Shown here: in pieces, positions 1-9,485 of the stretch
Layout of the letters: the number at the start of each line of letters is the position of its first letter
Position numbering within the stretch: position 1 is the first letter of the stretch
DNA from: Chloromonas sp. AAM2
Lineage: Eukaryota; Chlorophyta; Chlorophyceae; Chlamydomonadales; Chlamydomonadaceae
Direction: 5' to 3'
DNA length: 12,801 nucleotides
Assembly (NCBI GenBank): GCA_004335635.1
Contig: QAXH01006691.1
Span: 426-13,226 of the forward strand
Notes under the pieces: generated by a model
Seen by the model: the letters and a program-made list of their open reading frames with translations, nothing else
Database searches by the model: none
What the model was told of the DNA's origin: nothing
Position numbers and translations under genes: made by a program

Positions 1-22
1 GGGGGGGGGGGGGCGGGGGGGG
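1..22 (+). repeat. G-tract at window edge, in frame in RPC3 exon
   Basis: Thirteen G, one C and eight G open the window. In the frame that continues into the RPC3 exon (codons from base 2) this is almost pure glycine with two arginines, a plausible flexible linker just before the basic stretch KKQRIKAGEKR. The run could form a G-quadruplex, and its length may be mis-assembled. It may also include intron end if a splice acceptor lies upstream. Confidence 0.75.
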
Positions 23-3000
23 CGTGGGAAACAAGCGGGGCAACCGCCGGAGAAGAAACAACGCATCAAGGCTGGCGAAAAACGTAAGTTTTGGTTATGT
101 CAGGTACTCGCTACATTCCTGGCCTGTGATGCAACCATGGCCACGTAATCCTCACCCCGCAATTGCCATCTAATGTACATGCACTAGTATTGTCGTCTTG
201 AGATGCAGGTTGGGCCACAAGCCATGGCACACTGTTGGCCTTTAGCAGGGACAGGCTGTGTTGCTATGGTGTGCACAAGGTGTTGCTTGTTGCGCAAGTG
301 GACGGGTTGTAATTTACAGGCATAGGGCTGTTGTCATGGGCACGTACAGGCTATCGGTCTGAACAGCACAAACAAACCGACAACGGTTCTGAGGGCTTTG
401 CAGCAAGATATGTGCATGCCTGCATGAGGCGCGCGCCCACATACACTGCTAATGTCCTTTTGACCATGCCCTCACTGCCGCTCCAATTCAGCCTTTTCCC
501 CGTGGCACCCTTGCATCCTTTTGTGCGTTCGCCGGTTCTTTGCTTTGTCCCAGGTGCCGAGGCCGCGGCCACAGGCGAGGGTGCGGCTGCCGCTCTGCGG
601 GCGCAGGCGGTGGCGGAGGCGAGTGCGGTGGTGGCCGCGCAGGAGGGGGCCACCAAGGTGCTGTGGAGGGTCAACGCAGAGGAATTCAACCGGAGATTCA
701 GGTGGGCCGCAGCTGGGGCCGCAGCTAAGGATTTTGGTTTGCAGAATTGGCTGCAGACGGTCGGCTGGTCGCCTGCGAAATGCCCATCCTCATGATGCGG
801 CTCTTTGCGTATTGCCACTTGCGCAAAGTGCTGCAGACCAAACATGAGGTGTTCTTGACATGTCAGTGTGGCAAAACACCACTCTTGATAAGAGTCTCTG
901 ATGCAGCGTTACAGAGCACCAGTTTCAGCTTTTCTGATCAACAAATGAGCCTATTTCTGCCGTTGTTCCTGCCTTTCTGCTCCTCACTTGCTCAGGGTTG
1001 GTCAGGGCGGTACACATCCCGTCCCGTGTCCTCTGACGGCTTCCCTAATGTAATAAATCAACAAGTAGTCCAATTTGCCGGCAATGGGAGCCAGAGCAGC
1101 TGAATGCCTGGTCAGGTCAGGTCCTGTCAGGCAACAATCGATTGGCTGGCCACCAGGCATGCGTTCAGCCTTCCATCACCATCGATTGCATACTTGGCTT
1201 TGCTTCATGTCTGTAGGCATGCTCAGTGTGTAAACATGGCCCGTGACAAGTTTGATGCGGACACTGCCGATGTGTTGGAAGCCATGCTGGCAGCCGGGCG
1301 CATCTATGAGACACAGGTTGGTCGCTGTTGCTATGCTCATGACCCGTCACAGATGCGCGTGCCTGGCCAGTTGGATGTACTGTGACTGCTCTGTTGAGGT
1401 TTAAATCACAGGCATCTGTGATGCACAGGTGGGCTCACATCTATTGCCAGGCATTCGAACATGTCACATGCTGCAGTTTGGCCTGTGCGTCTCATGCCCA
1501 TGTAAAATGCGCATACATCTGTTCCTGTTTGTATCGCTCATGTCACTTGCTACCCTTGGATGCCCATGTGTGTGTGCTGAATCCGATAAAGCAAAGCGAG
1601 CAGCGCTACTGCTGTACTACAGGAGCGAATGTGTTCCTGTTTAGAGCGCTAGACGTGTGTGCCCCATCAGGTGTATAGGGAGCGTGACCGGCCTACATGA
1701 AATGCCCAGCCAAATGTGCCCCGTCAGGCCACAACACAACACAACACAACACAACACAACACAACACAACAACACAACACAACACAACACAACACAACAC
1801 AACACAACACAACACAACACAACACAACACAACACGGGTGCTTGATGGATCGGTATTGTTCGAAAACCAGGCCGCTTACCGCTGACCCTTATCTGGCTGC
1901 AAGGTCTCAGGCATGTATCTCTCATGCCCATATGATCGTAAACCTCGATCAACCCCGTATGTGCACGTCAGGTCTCATTATCATTATCATATATATATAT
2001 ATCTATATATCAGTATTATGTGCCTGTTAGGTGCGCGAGGAGCGCGGCAGTCACCTCAGCTTTGACGAGGTGTCCTCGCACCTCCGGCGCATTGCCACCG
2101 GCAAGGCCAAGGCCAGGTACCTAGAAGATAGAGAGCTGAAGCAGCAGGAGAAGGAGCAGGGACAGGCCGGGGGGGACGGCGACATGGAGGGGGTGGAGGG
2201 GGCAGGTGAGGCACGCAGGAAAGGTACCTAAGACTTGCCACGACGTACAATTGTTCCACTAATGCCGTTTTGCTATTTTATTTTTTCTAATTGTATTGTG
2301 ATGATGAAACGTTGTTGGCATGTGTCATGAATGTGCAGAGAAGACAATCCACATGCGAGCAGATTTTTGCTGCTATTGCATCCGCATGTTGTGCTGCCTC
2401 TTGACTGGTTTGTTTTACGCTGCCTTTGTAAAGCTGATCACTCCCTACTCGAGCTAGAGGCTGGACAAGCAAGTGCCACATCTCCTACCACCGTACTCCT
2501 CACGCTTCTTTGCAATCCGACTCCATGCATGTAATGCCTGGTCTGCTGCAGGTAAAGAGGCAGACAAAGAGGCCGGTGCAGGCCCTGAAGAGGATGCTGC
2601 TGACCCCGGCAGCGGGTGGCAGATGGACCCCGACGAGGCCATTCAGCTCGAGGATCTGTGTGAGCGGGTGCCCGACATCATAGGGGCACTGTGCAATGTG
2701 AGGAGACATGAATCCATTTCTGGCAGCATTGACATCACACAGGGGCTGGGGTCTAGTGGGCTAACAAAATATAGGTGTATCATCAGGGTTGCGCGTATGG
2801 GAACGGAGGCGGACAAAGCATGGTGTCCCATGCCAGCCAGGGACACAAGGACACAGGGACACAGGGACACAGGGACACAGGGACACAGGGACACAGGGAC
2901 ACAGGGACACAGGGGCAGGGACGCTGAATTCAAAGCACCCGCCGTGTCATCATATTGTGTGGGCGCTTGTTGGCCAATGGCAAAGGACGACAGAACCGTC

Positions 3001-5794
3001 ATGAACCCCACACAGCCCCATACTGCATGTCACTCCCACCTATCACGTCCCTTGCTCTTGCTGGCCAGTGCACGCACACAAATACCCTCAGGATGCCTGC
3101 CATGTCGTGTTCTAGATCGTCAAAATGCTTATGTGAGACGCTATCTGACCATCGTGTAAATGTACTTGCAAGAATCCCAAGGAATCTGAAGCTGTGCCTC
3201 ACCCCCCATGTGTCTGGTGCTGGCCACACAGGACCCCATGGAATTTGTGTCATATGTTGCCGAGGGTCCCCAGGGCTCGACCTACTGTGTCAACATGGTG
3301 CGTTTTCTGGATAACATGAGGCTCAAGCAGCTGGAGGCGGTGGCAAGGGAAAGGTGAGGCGTGAAAACCTCACCTAGGGGCTTGTTCACAGAGCTCTACC
3401 GTCAGTGGCTATCATACTACTAGTTCTAGCAGCAGTGGCTAGCAGCCGGATTTCTTCGCACAGTTGTTGCACATGAGAAGATGTGATTGTGGTTATGCTG
3501 GCTTCAAGTGCGCTTGTGTTGTGCAGTGCTTGTGTGGTGCAGATTGTGGTGTGCTACCAAGCTGGTACATTTAGCACCAGTTAGCATCATCTAACCTTGT
3601 GCATGAAGCATGTGGTACCAATCTTTCAGCCCTGTGGCTAGGAGGTTTCCAGCAAGACAATCGGAGAAATCGTGCATCTTGGCCTGCGCCCTTGCGTGCA
3701 CCACGCTACAGCGACTGGCCGGCATAGCCCTGGCACAGACATGATCCCGGAATGACAAGTCAGACATGAAGAGATGTGCTTCAACTGTGTGCTCATGTTG
3801 TGTTTCTAGTCTGCCTTTAATTTGTGTGTGATGTTATGATCTGGGTTGTGCTTGTGGCGTGCTGACGTGCATGGTAAATACCAAGCTGAACTTTGTTTGT
3901 GTTGTGCTCGCACGCATGACATTCCGAGCTGACGTATGTCTCCTTGCGGTGTGTTCGTGTGCATGGCAGGTTCAAGCTGCTTGTGCTCCGAGATGAAATG
4001 TGCTTGTGTTGTGCATGGCAGGTTTGGGCCCGGTGGTCTGCGCGTGTTCCGAATGCTCAACTTGAGGGGCCAGCTGGAGCAGAAACAGGTGAAGGCTCGG
4101 CCTTGTCGGCCCATGGCATTGGTCTCACTAACCTAGCTTGTCAGCCCATGGCATTGGTCTCACCAACCTAGCTGCCATTGTCACACTCACGAACTCTGAA
4201 CGATTTCTCAAATATCTGAAGCACGCGTCGAGCACTGTCTGTGCACTGTCGGTCTGTTCTGTGCACTGTGTTTGGCGCAATCGCTGTCTGCAAGTCAGGG
4301 TACAGCTGCAGCTGTGCAGCACCGGCGCTCTTGCCCATTCGTATGCCAAGCTGTGCTTCACCTGATGTGCCCTACAACAAGTGTCAAGGCCGGCCACCGG
4401 ACACAGCATGGGATGGGCACCACCTCGACCTACCTCGAGCATGGAGACAAAACGAAACACAGCAGGCATGGCGGGCCAAACAACGTCAGCACACCAACCA
4501 AGCCGTCTGCTGTGCCCGCCCTTCAGGTTGCTGACTTTGCCATGCTTCCCCCCAAGGACACGAGGGAGGTGCTGTACCGCATGCTCAAGGCAGGCTTCGT
4601 CTTTCTACAGGTGATCACTAGACTGATTGATGGCAGGCGGCAGGCCAGCATATCCAAGGCAGGGTATTCCCACTTCCTGTCCTCACAGTAGTAGTGTGAC
4701 AGTAGTTGTCCATGCAAGCCGTAGTCATGTTGGGTATTTCATGTTGGTTGCTTGCCTGTGCTTTTTGTCCGAATAAGTATCTCTCTCATTTTCCCGGCTG
4801 TATCGGTCAGCCCATGTGACCGATCTCGGCGTCATGTCATGTCGTCCCCCTTGTATCACTTGACCACTGCGTCACCGGCCGCCATGCCGCAAAATTGTTG
4901 CAGGCATGGCGGTAGGGCAAAAGGTGATGGCAGGCTGTGAGTTGTGTGCGTTTGTGTGGTGGAGGCAGGGAAGGGTTCATGTTTATCAGCGGCCCCGTGA
5001 AGCTAAGCGCTGTTGGGTGCCATGCAAGCTGCACTCATGGCATCCAAGTGCCTGCTCCTGTTGCATATCGGGTGTTCTCCAAGCTTGCTGTTTTGCGCTG
5101 TTTGTCTCAGTAAGTGTACCACGAACGGGCGCCCTGTTGCCACGTGCCCCCGGTCATGTAGGACATTCCCAAGACGTCGGATCGCGCCCCGTCCCGCACC
5201 TTCTACACCTGGCGTGCCGAGTGGAGCAGCACTGCGGAGCGCTTCGGGGCCGAGCTGTACCGGGCGGCCGGCAACATCTGGGCAAGGATCGAGCATGAAC
5301 TGGCAATGAGCAAAGAGGTGGGGCCACGTGGGCCACTGGTACTGCTGATGTACATGTCTGTGCTGTATGGTTCCTCACCAATTCAAGCGCCTGTCTGCAT
5401 CACACATTCGTTCCCTTATTGATAACACTGACAAGCACAGCCCAAGCTTGTGTCCATGCTTTCATGAAGCATGTGGTATGCAAATTGAAGAAAGCAAAGC
5501 TGGGAAGCGCTTTCACTTGCTGTAAGATGGCCTCAACAGCACAGAGAAAACAAGCTGGGGGTCTTGAGCTTTCTCAGTAAGGATGAAAACGGAGTGTATG
5601 AAAAGGAGTGTATGCACACCCTCCCGTTTCTGCAGTTGCTAGACGTGGTCGAGGCGTCGAGCCATCACATCAAGGGTTTCACGCCGACCGCTGCCCAGCG
5701 CTCACAGATCATCAAGCTCAAGCAGAGCAAAACGCTCCTGGAGGTGGCTCTCATACACATGGATGAGATGATCGCACTGTTCAACGACTACTGA
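1..5794 (+). CDS. POLR3C: RNA polymerase III subunit RPC3 (POLR3C/RPC82), 5'-truncated, 10 exons
   Basis: RPC3 forms the RPC3-RPC6-RPC7 subcomplex of nuclear RNA polymerase III, which helps recruit the enzyme and open promoters of tRNA, 5S and U6 genes. Exons: 1-83 (cut by the edge), 554-701, 1217-1316, 2031-2205, 2552-2697, 3232-3353, 4022-4088, 4527-4610, 5162-5317, 5636-5794. All introns are GT-AG, with phases 1,2,0,1,0,2,0,0,0. The spliced frame from base 2 gives 412 residues and ends in TGA. Blocks that follow the human protein in order: VLWRVNAEEFNRRFR (about residues 63-77), DPMEFV (218-223, human DDPLEFV), RVFRML..LEQKQ, VADFAMLPPKD (281-291, human VEDFAMIPAKE), PKTSDRAPSRTFY (311-323, human PKTPDHAPSRTFY), and a final helix with IKLKQSK..HMDEMIALFNDY. 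These correspond to extended winged-helix domains 3 and 4 and the C-terminal coiled coil. The N-terminal roughly 200 residues lie upstream. Oddities: a Gly-rich start, an Ala-rich linker (about 29-60) and a charged insertion (about 134-200). Confidence 0.93.
1731..1835. repeat. (ACAAC)n microsatellite in RPC3 intron 3
   Basis: About 20 copies of the pentamer ACAAC: eight units at 1731-1770, a 3-base phase slip (AAC) at 1771-1773, then about twelve more. It lies inside the intron 1317-2030. It keeps all six frames open and so produces spurious repetitive ORFs on both strands. Confidence 0.97.
1977..2010. repeat. AT-rich simple sequence near the 3' end of RPC3 intron 3
   Basis: ATTATC repeats run into an alternating AT tract just upstream of the acceptor TGCCTGTTAG that precedes exon 2031. 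The composition contrasts with the GC-rich exon that follows. Confidence 0.8.
2841..2912. repeat. 8-bp minisatellite (GGACACAG)9 in RPC3 intron 5
   Basis: Nine head-to-tail 8-bp units, the first being GGACACAA and the other eight identical. It lies in the intron 2698-3231. The unit length is not a multiple of three, so it cycles through frames and is not coding. It inflates an apparent long ORF that begins in exon 5. Confidence 0.97.
3959..4024 (+). promoter_or_regulatory. Duplicated 3' splice-site sequence before RPC3 exon 7
   Basis: The 14-mer GTGCATGGCAGGTT occurs at 3959-3972 and again at 4011-4024, 52 bp apart, each holding a CAG|G acceptor. The downstream copy (exon starts at 4022) keeps the conserved FGPGGLRVFRML frame. 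Using the upstream copy would add 52 bases and shift the frame. Confidence 0.7.
4102..4171. repeat. 35-bp tandem duplication in RPC3 intron 7
   Basis: Two adjacent 35-bp copies (4102-4136 and 4137-4171) differ at two positions (GTCGG/GTCAG and ACTAAC/ACCAAC). They lie just after the exon 7 donor at 4089. The low divergence suggests a recent duplication. Confidence 0.95.
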
Positions 5795-5858
5795 GACACG
5801 TGGCTGGTTTCCTGGTTTTGTATTGATGTGTTATCCCGTCAACGTCTGGACGACCTTA

Positions 5859-5903
5859 CTTTGTACTCAGCCTTTGTACTCAGAACTGGCAAACATCTTT
5901 TTT
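5859..5903 (+). repeat. Dispersed repeat copy A (in RPC3 3' UTR), with a 12-bp direct repeat
   Basis: CTTTGTACTCAG occurs twice (5859-5870 and 5872-5883) and runs into CAGAACTGGCAAACATC plus a T run (5881-5903). That 23-bp stretch is identical to 9444-9466. In one frame it reads SELANIFF and stays open to a stop near 5999. It is probably a remnant of a dispersed element that now lies in the RPC3 3' UTR. Confidence 0.6.
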
Positions 5904-6367
5904 CACACTGGCATGGCCGATGTGCAACAACAACTTTGGACGACCGTTTTTGCACTCAGGCGCTTGGCAGCGACTTATCCAAGTTACCCACTGGCATGAC
6001 ACACATCACTGTCGTGACAGTACGCAGTCCGGCTGTGGATATGATTTACCATAACTCACTCATACGTCGCTCAAAAGTGCCCAACACCTTGCGTAGGCTG
6101 CAGGTTTATCCAAACACTAGAAATGCCTGCCACCTGGCCATGGTTTCGACCTTGGCATGGCAAGCAACGTGACCAGCGTGTCAGTCACTAATCCCTCAGC
6201 CGGATCTGTTTCTGCCCTTAGGCGAGATATTCACCACATAGTCCTCACCCGGCCTTCTCTATTCAACCATTGTTGGCATGTTTTGAAGGCTTGCATTGGC
6301 CTCCTGATCTCTGCAGGCTATTTTGTGCAAATGTTCCCGCAAAGGTTCTGGACGTAGACCTGTCTGC

Positions 6368-6372
6368 TGTAA
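6368..6372 (+). terminator. Candidate TGTAA polyadenylation signal of RPC3
   Basis: The first TGTAA on the + strand that I find after the RPC3 stop (5792-5794). TGTAA is the usual chlorophycean polyadenylation signal. It implies a 3' UTR of roughly 0.6 kb, which is long but normal for these algae. A short motif by itself is weak evidence. Confidence 0.4.
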
Positions 6373-7563
6373 CAGTTGTATCCAAACTTGGGATGGCCGT
6401 CTCGTTATTTACTGTAGGTTGGGGGTTTGACTGTTGTCCTCGGCGTTCAGCGGGTTTGAATTTGGGTGTGATTCGGCCCAAGGATCAGGGTCAGCAACAG
6501 ATGAGATGGTGTGAAGCCCTCCGATCGTGAAGTCACTTGTGTATGCAGCATGTATGCGGCGACGCGGATGCTCCACTAAGCCGCGCATAGCATACTTTCG
6601 TATTTTTTGCCCTAACAGGAGTAGCCCAGTTTCTTCACGGCAATGGCCTAGGCATCCTCCAGGGAGCTTACATTTAGGTTCTGGGGCCATTCTGAGCTGG
6701 TTGGGAAATGGGGGGTGGGTAAGGGGTGTTTAGGAAGGAAAAATGAGGGCTCAAGGGAAATTCGATTTGCAGGCCAACGATAAGTCGGAATCAAGATCCG
6801 AACATGTCATTGTGACGAGCGCATCGAGAATCGGAAACCGGCAGGGGTGCCCCGGAAGACTCCAACCCTGAAAACTGACTCAACCCTGAACCGTTCTTTG
6901 TTTTCAACAGTGCATACAAAAGATTGTCACGAGAGTGAGCACAACCCCCGCCCATGATGACCGGTAACCGCCAGATGGGTCCAGGAGCGAGCGATCGACG
7001 TTACTGGACGACCTGAAACGAGCTGTATAACAGTATGTACAGGCTCAGGTTCCCACATGCATCGTGTGTATGCCTCCTCAGGTGGTGATCACCCTGGGAG
7101 CATATGCAGCCCCTGATGGTAACTGTACTGCCTAGAGATGCTGCTTTGATGCCTCTTACTGCTGTACGTTGCTTGCGCATGGCTGCAGGCCACGCCTGGC
7201 TTGGCCCGTAATGGGGTTGGGCTGGCCTCAGTGTATGTCCAGATCCAATTATGTGAGCGACTAAGGAATACGACCATTTGATCAGCTCAGCCATCTGCTG
7301 GTTGCTGGTAACCTCGGACATGTCCAAGGGGGGTAGCCAAATGAGTGATGTCTTCCCGTAATGGTTGCGCAGGAAGAACCAGCCACCACGCTTAAAAGCT
7401 CGGTGTGCAACTCCCTGGTGAAGCCCTCCGGTTCCTGCTGCCAGCCCACCAGCCGTGGGGACAGCTGCAGCTCCGTTCACATGCAAGCACGCACCATGCA
7501 AGCTCACCGTTTTTTTCTTGCAAGCTTACCATGCAAGCACAACTCACCTGTCACTTGTTGCAG
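6373..7563. other. Spacer between RPC3 and the unknown + strand gene; possible small exons only
   Basis: I see no complete gene here. Weak points: a minus-strand open frame (6690-6409) with no recognisable domain; a CAG-preceded open stretch at about 6773-6832; and a 37-bp exon-like stretch at 7082-7118, with acceptor CTCCTCAG, donor G|GTAACT and reading VVITLGAYAAPDG. The last could be an upstream exon of the 7564 gene. On the minus strand, 7507-7001 is also open, so the coding strand is uncertain. Confidence 0.35.
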
Positions 7564-8004
7564 GCATTCCTGCATGCCAAGCTGCTGTCCAAGGCATCCA
7601 CAGAGCCGAGCCATGCCCTTGTCGCCAAAATATTCGTTGTGCATGATGCCAATGCAAACAACACGGCAGACTCCCCCGGCATGGAGGATGCAACCCACGA
7701 GCATACCTTTCCAGCAGGCACCTTCCTGCCAACCGTGCTGGGCTTGCAGGGCCCTCTGCACATGACATTTGTGCTGGACAGCCACAACAGCGAGCTGCTG
7801 GCCTTCTCCATGTGTGAGAGCACTGAGTTTGCTGCCGTGCAAGCCGCCGTTGGGCCACAGTGCCAGGGCCTGCCTGTCAGAGTAGAGACCGCGCTGCAGC
7901 ACGCCATGGCGGAAATGGAGAAGGGCGCGGCACGCCGCGACTGTGTCAGGAAGGTGACCCTCGTAGCTCCCCAGGACGGCTGGATGTGCACTGCCTCTCG
8001 TTAG
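7564..8004 (+). CDS. Exon of an unrecognised protein (146 codons to a TAG)
   Basis: The reading frame is open through a CAG acceptor (TCACTTGTTGCAG at 7551-7563) to TAG at 8002-8004. Within it 11 of 14 Leu codons are CTG, 8 of 9 Glu are GAG and 4 of 5 Lys are AAG, the same bias as RPC3. The antisense frame is also open but uses poor codons and is rich in Cys, Gly, His and Gln, so I take + as coding. The protein looks globular, with strand-like stretches (ALVAKIFVV, GPLHMTFVL) and a charged helix (MAEMEKGAARRD). I recognise no family. If no intron precedes, an in-frame ATG at 7531 could start it; otherwise it begins at the acceptor. The end may differ: AAG|GTGACC at 7953/7954 could splice to CAG|CGG at 8096/8097, giving RPWGCEILRV and a TAG at 8127-8129. 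Upstream exons are unresolved. Confidence 0.55.
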   Translation, partial: AFLHAKLLSKASTEPSHALVAKIFVVHDANANNTADSPGMEDATHEHTFPAGTFLPTVLGLQGPLHMTFVLDSHNSELLAFSMCESTEFAAVQAAVGPQCQGLPVRVETALQHAMAEMEKGAARRDCVRKVTLVAPQDGWMCTASR

Positions 8005-8176
8005 AGAGCTGTCAATCAAGAGGGGTAGGGGGGGTGGTTCCAATGACAGAGCAATGTTGTGCATTTACATCTCTCACCTGTGGCCTCTCCGTGCAGCGGC
8101 CGTGGGGCTGTGAGATCCTGCGAGTGTAGCAAACATCTCAATGGCCAGTGTGAGAGACGACAGGCTCAGCATCGCA

Positions 8177-8806
8177 TCACCCACAGTGCAGAGCGCAACC
8201 ATGCAATTGCCGCCTGCAGCCAATCACATCATGTACACCAGCATGTACATACACAGTGCTCAATGCATATAACTGTGCCAATATACCCGGGCAGTGGTGG
8301 GTCCACTTTGATCTCAACTTTGATGCGCTCATTGATGGCTTTGCAAATACGCACATATAGCTCAACCTTGATGTTTTGGCCAGCCTTGACTGTACTAACA
8401 TGTTGTGTGACGCCTCACCGCTGCAATGCGGCTCAGTGCACCAATCCCAGTGTGTGCGCACTTCCAATTCTGAGGCTTCCACTTCCAATTCCTCAGCTTG
8501 TGGCCTATTGAAACCACAGTATACGACCTTACTATGAGGCCGGTTCTCAACCCTTATGGAATCAAAGGCTTGCAACTCGTTTGGATGCACACCTTGCGAA
8601 GCGGCTTGTGCAGCACTGCTCAGATTGACAGCAGCCTTCTGCTGAACATGGCACTTTTTGCCATGCCTTGCCTTGCCTTGAATTTGTAATTCAGTTGTCT
8701 GATCTGCATCTGTTCCTGCCAGGCTGGCCCTTGTGTGGCATGTCTGCAGCTTGAGTTTTAATGCAATGCTTGGCATGTGCTGCAGGCGTAGAAACGGACT
8801 TTGCAA
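8177..8806 (-). CDS. Low-confidence open frame, 209 codons, no recognised domain
   Basis: This is the longest minus-strand frame in the window. Its middle part is acidic (EELEVEASELEV), but that segment comes from an imperfect direct repeat, CTTCCAATTC, near 8461 and 8483 on the + strand. Codon choice (Leu TTG, mixed Glu GAA/GAG) differs from the two clear genes. It overlaps the probable 3' UTR of the 7564 gene on the other strand. It could be a decayed element, an antisense gene or chance. Confidence 0.15.
   Translation of the reverse strand: MQSPFLRLQHMPSIALKLKLQTCHTRASLAGTDADQTTELQIQGKARHGKKCHVQQKAAVNLSSAAQAASQGVHPNELQAFDSIRVENRPHSKVVYCGFNRPQAEELEVEASELEVRTHWDWCTEPHCSGEASHNMLVQSRLAKTSRLSYMCVFAKPSMSASKLRSKWTHHCPGILAQLYALSTVYVHAGVHDVIGCRRQLHGCALHCG
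8685..8689 (+). terminator. Candidate TGTAA polyadenylation signal for the 7564 gene
   Basis: TGTAA lies about 0.7 kb after the TAG at 8004, on the same strand as the unknown exon and in the normal range for algal 3' UTRs. There is no independent support. Confidence 0.35.
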
Positions 8807-9394
8807 TGATGCTCCTTACAAACCTTGGCCTGAGTGCACTACGTCTGGCTCCGTTTGTATCTGGTTCCCATTGTGTCCGTTTGTGTCTAGCTCCCTCTGT
8901 GTCCCACTAGCCAACAGTCACAGATTGAAGACGGAACATGAATAAATAAGTCATTCAATTCAGGCCGAACTAGGGGACAGTCCTGCTGTGTACAGCTCCC
9001 TGTCAGCACAGTGTTTTATGAGAAAGTGAGGCCGCTGAGCTCAATGGATTTGCTGACCTCTGTACTTGCAACATGTCTCAAAGCAAGCTGTGCGTACCAA
9101 AGGCGCATGGACTTTGACAAACACTTCAACAGTGTGGCGATGGTGAACAGCCCCAGTCGCTGTTGTGCACCAGTTATGAGGTAACTTGCCCAACAAAATG
9201 TGGGGCGTCTACGCGCGCAGCACACAAGCATGTTGAAGAGAGTGAGGCAACTGGAGCACTTGGTGGCGACTTACATTACCGAGTTCTGAGACCTAGACTT
9301 TGGCTGGACGTGTAACAGTTCACACACCAACAGCACATCCCAGTCTCACGCCACACTGCTGCAGACGCAATACTCAATCCCCTGAGGTTGTCCC

Positions 9395-9485
9395 CTTTTT
9401 CCTGCGACCACACTGACTCCAGTGGCATTACAGCAAAGTGTCCCAGAACTGGCAAACATCTTTTTTTTTGGTGAAGTCGTTTAAG
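9395..9485 (+). repeat. Dispersed repeat copy B
   Basis: CCACACTGACTCCAGTG, then GTCCCAGAACTGGCAAACATC and a T run, aligns with the reverse complement of 10855-10935 with only a few substitutions in the outer blocks, and shares 23 identical bases with 5881-5903. In one frame it reads SVPELANIFFFG and stops soon after. Confidence 0.65.

Noticed and set aside
351..845. 164-codon minus-strand frame opposite RPC3 exon 2
   Set aside because: It is a shadow of the GC-rich exon; the + strand matches RPC3 and the minus reading is low-complexity Ala.
1641..2030. Repetitive open frames rich in Gln/His/Asn/Thr or Cys/Val on both strands
   Set aside because: They are translations of the (ACAAC)n microsatellite inside an RPC3 intron, not genes.
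2473..3159. 228-codon + strand open frame
   Set aside because: Only 2552-2697 is real exon (RPC3 exon 5); the rest is intron and the 8-bp minisatellite.
5795..6175. 114-codon + frame (5828-6172) downstream of RPC3
   Set aside because: It lies in the probable RPC3 3' UTR, has no recognisable domain and begins in a duplicated 12-mer.
6440..6490. Sequence resembling a tRNA B box (GGTTTGAATTTGGG)
   Set aside because: No matching A box, acceptor stem or cloverleaf could be drawn around it.
7001..7507. 168-codon minus-strand frame as a gene
   Set aside because: No recognised domain; it overlaps the likely + strand gene whose downstream exon has far better codon usage. Kept as a caveat under the two-strand finding.
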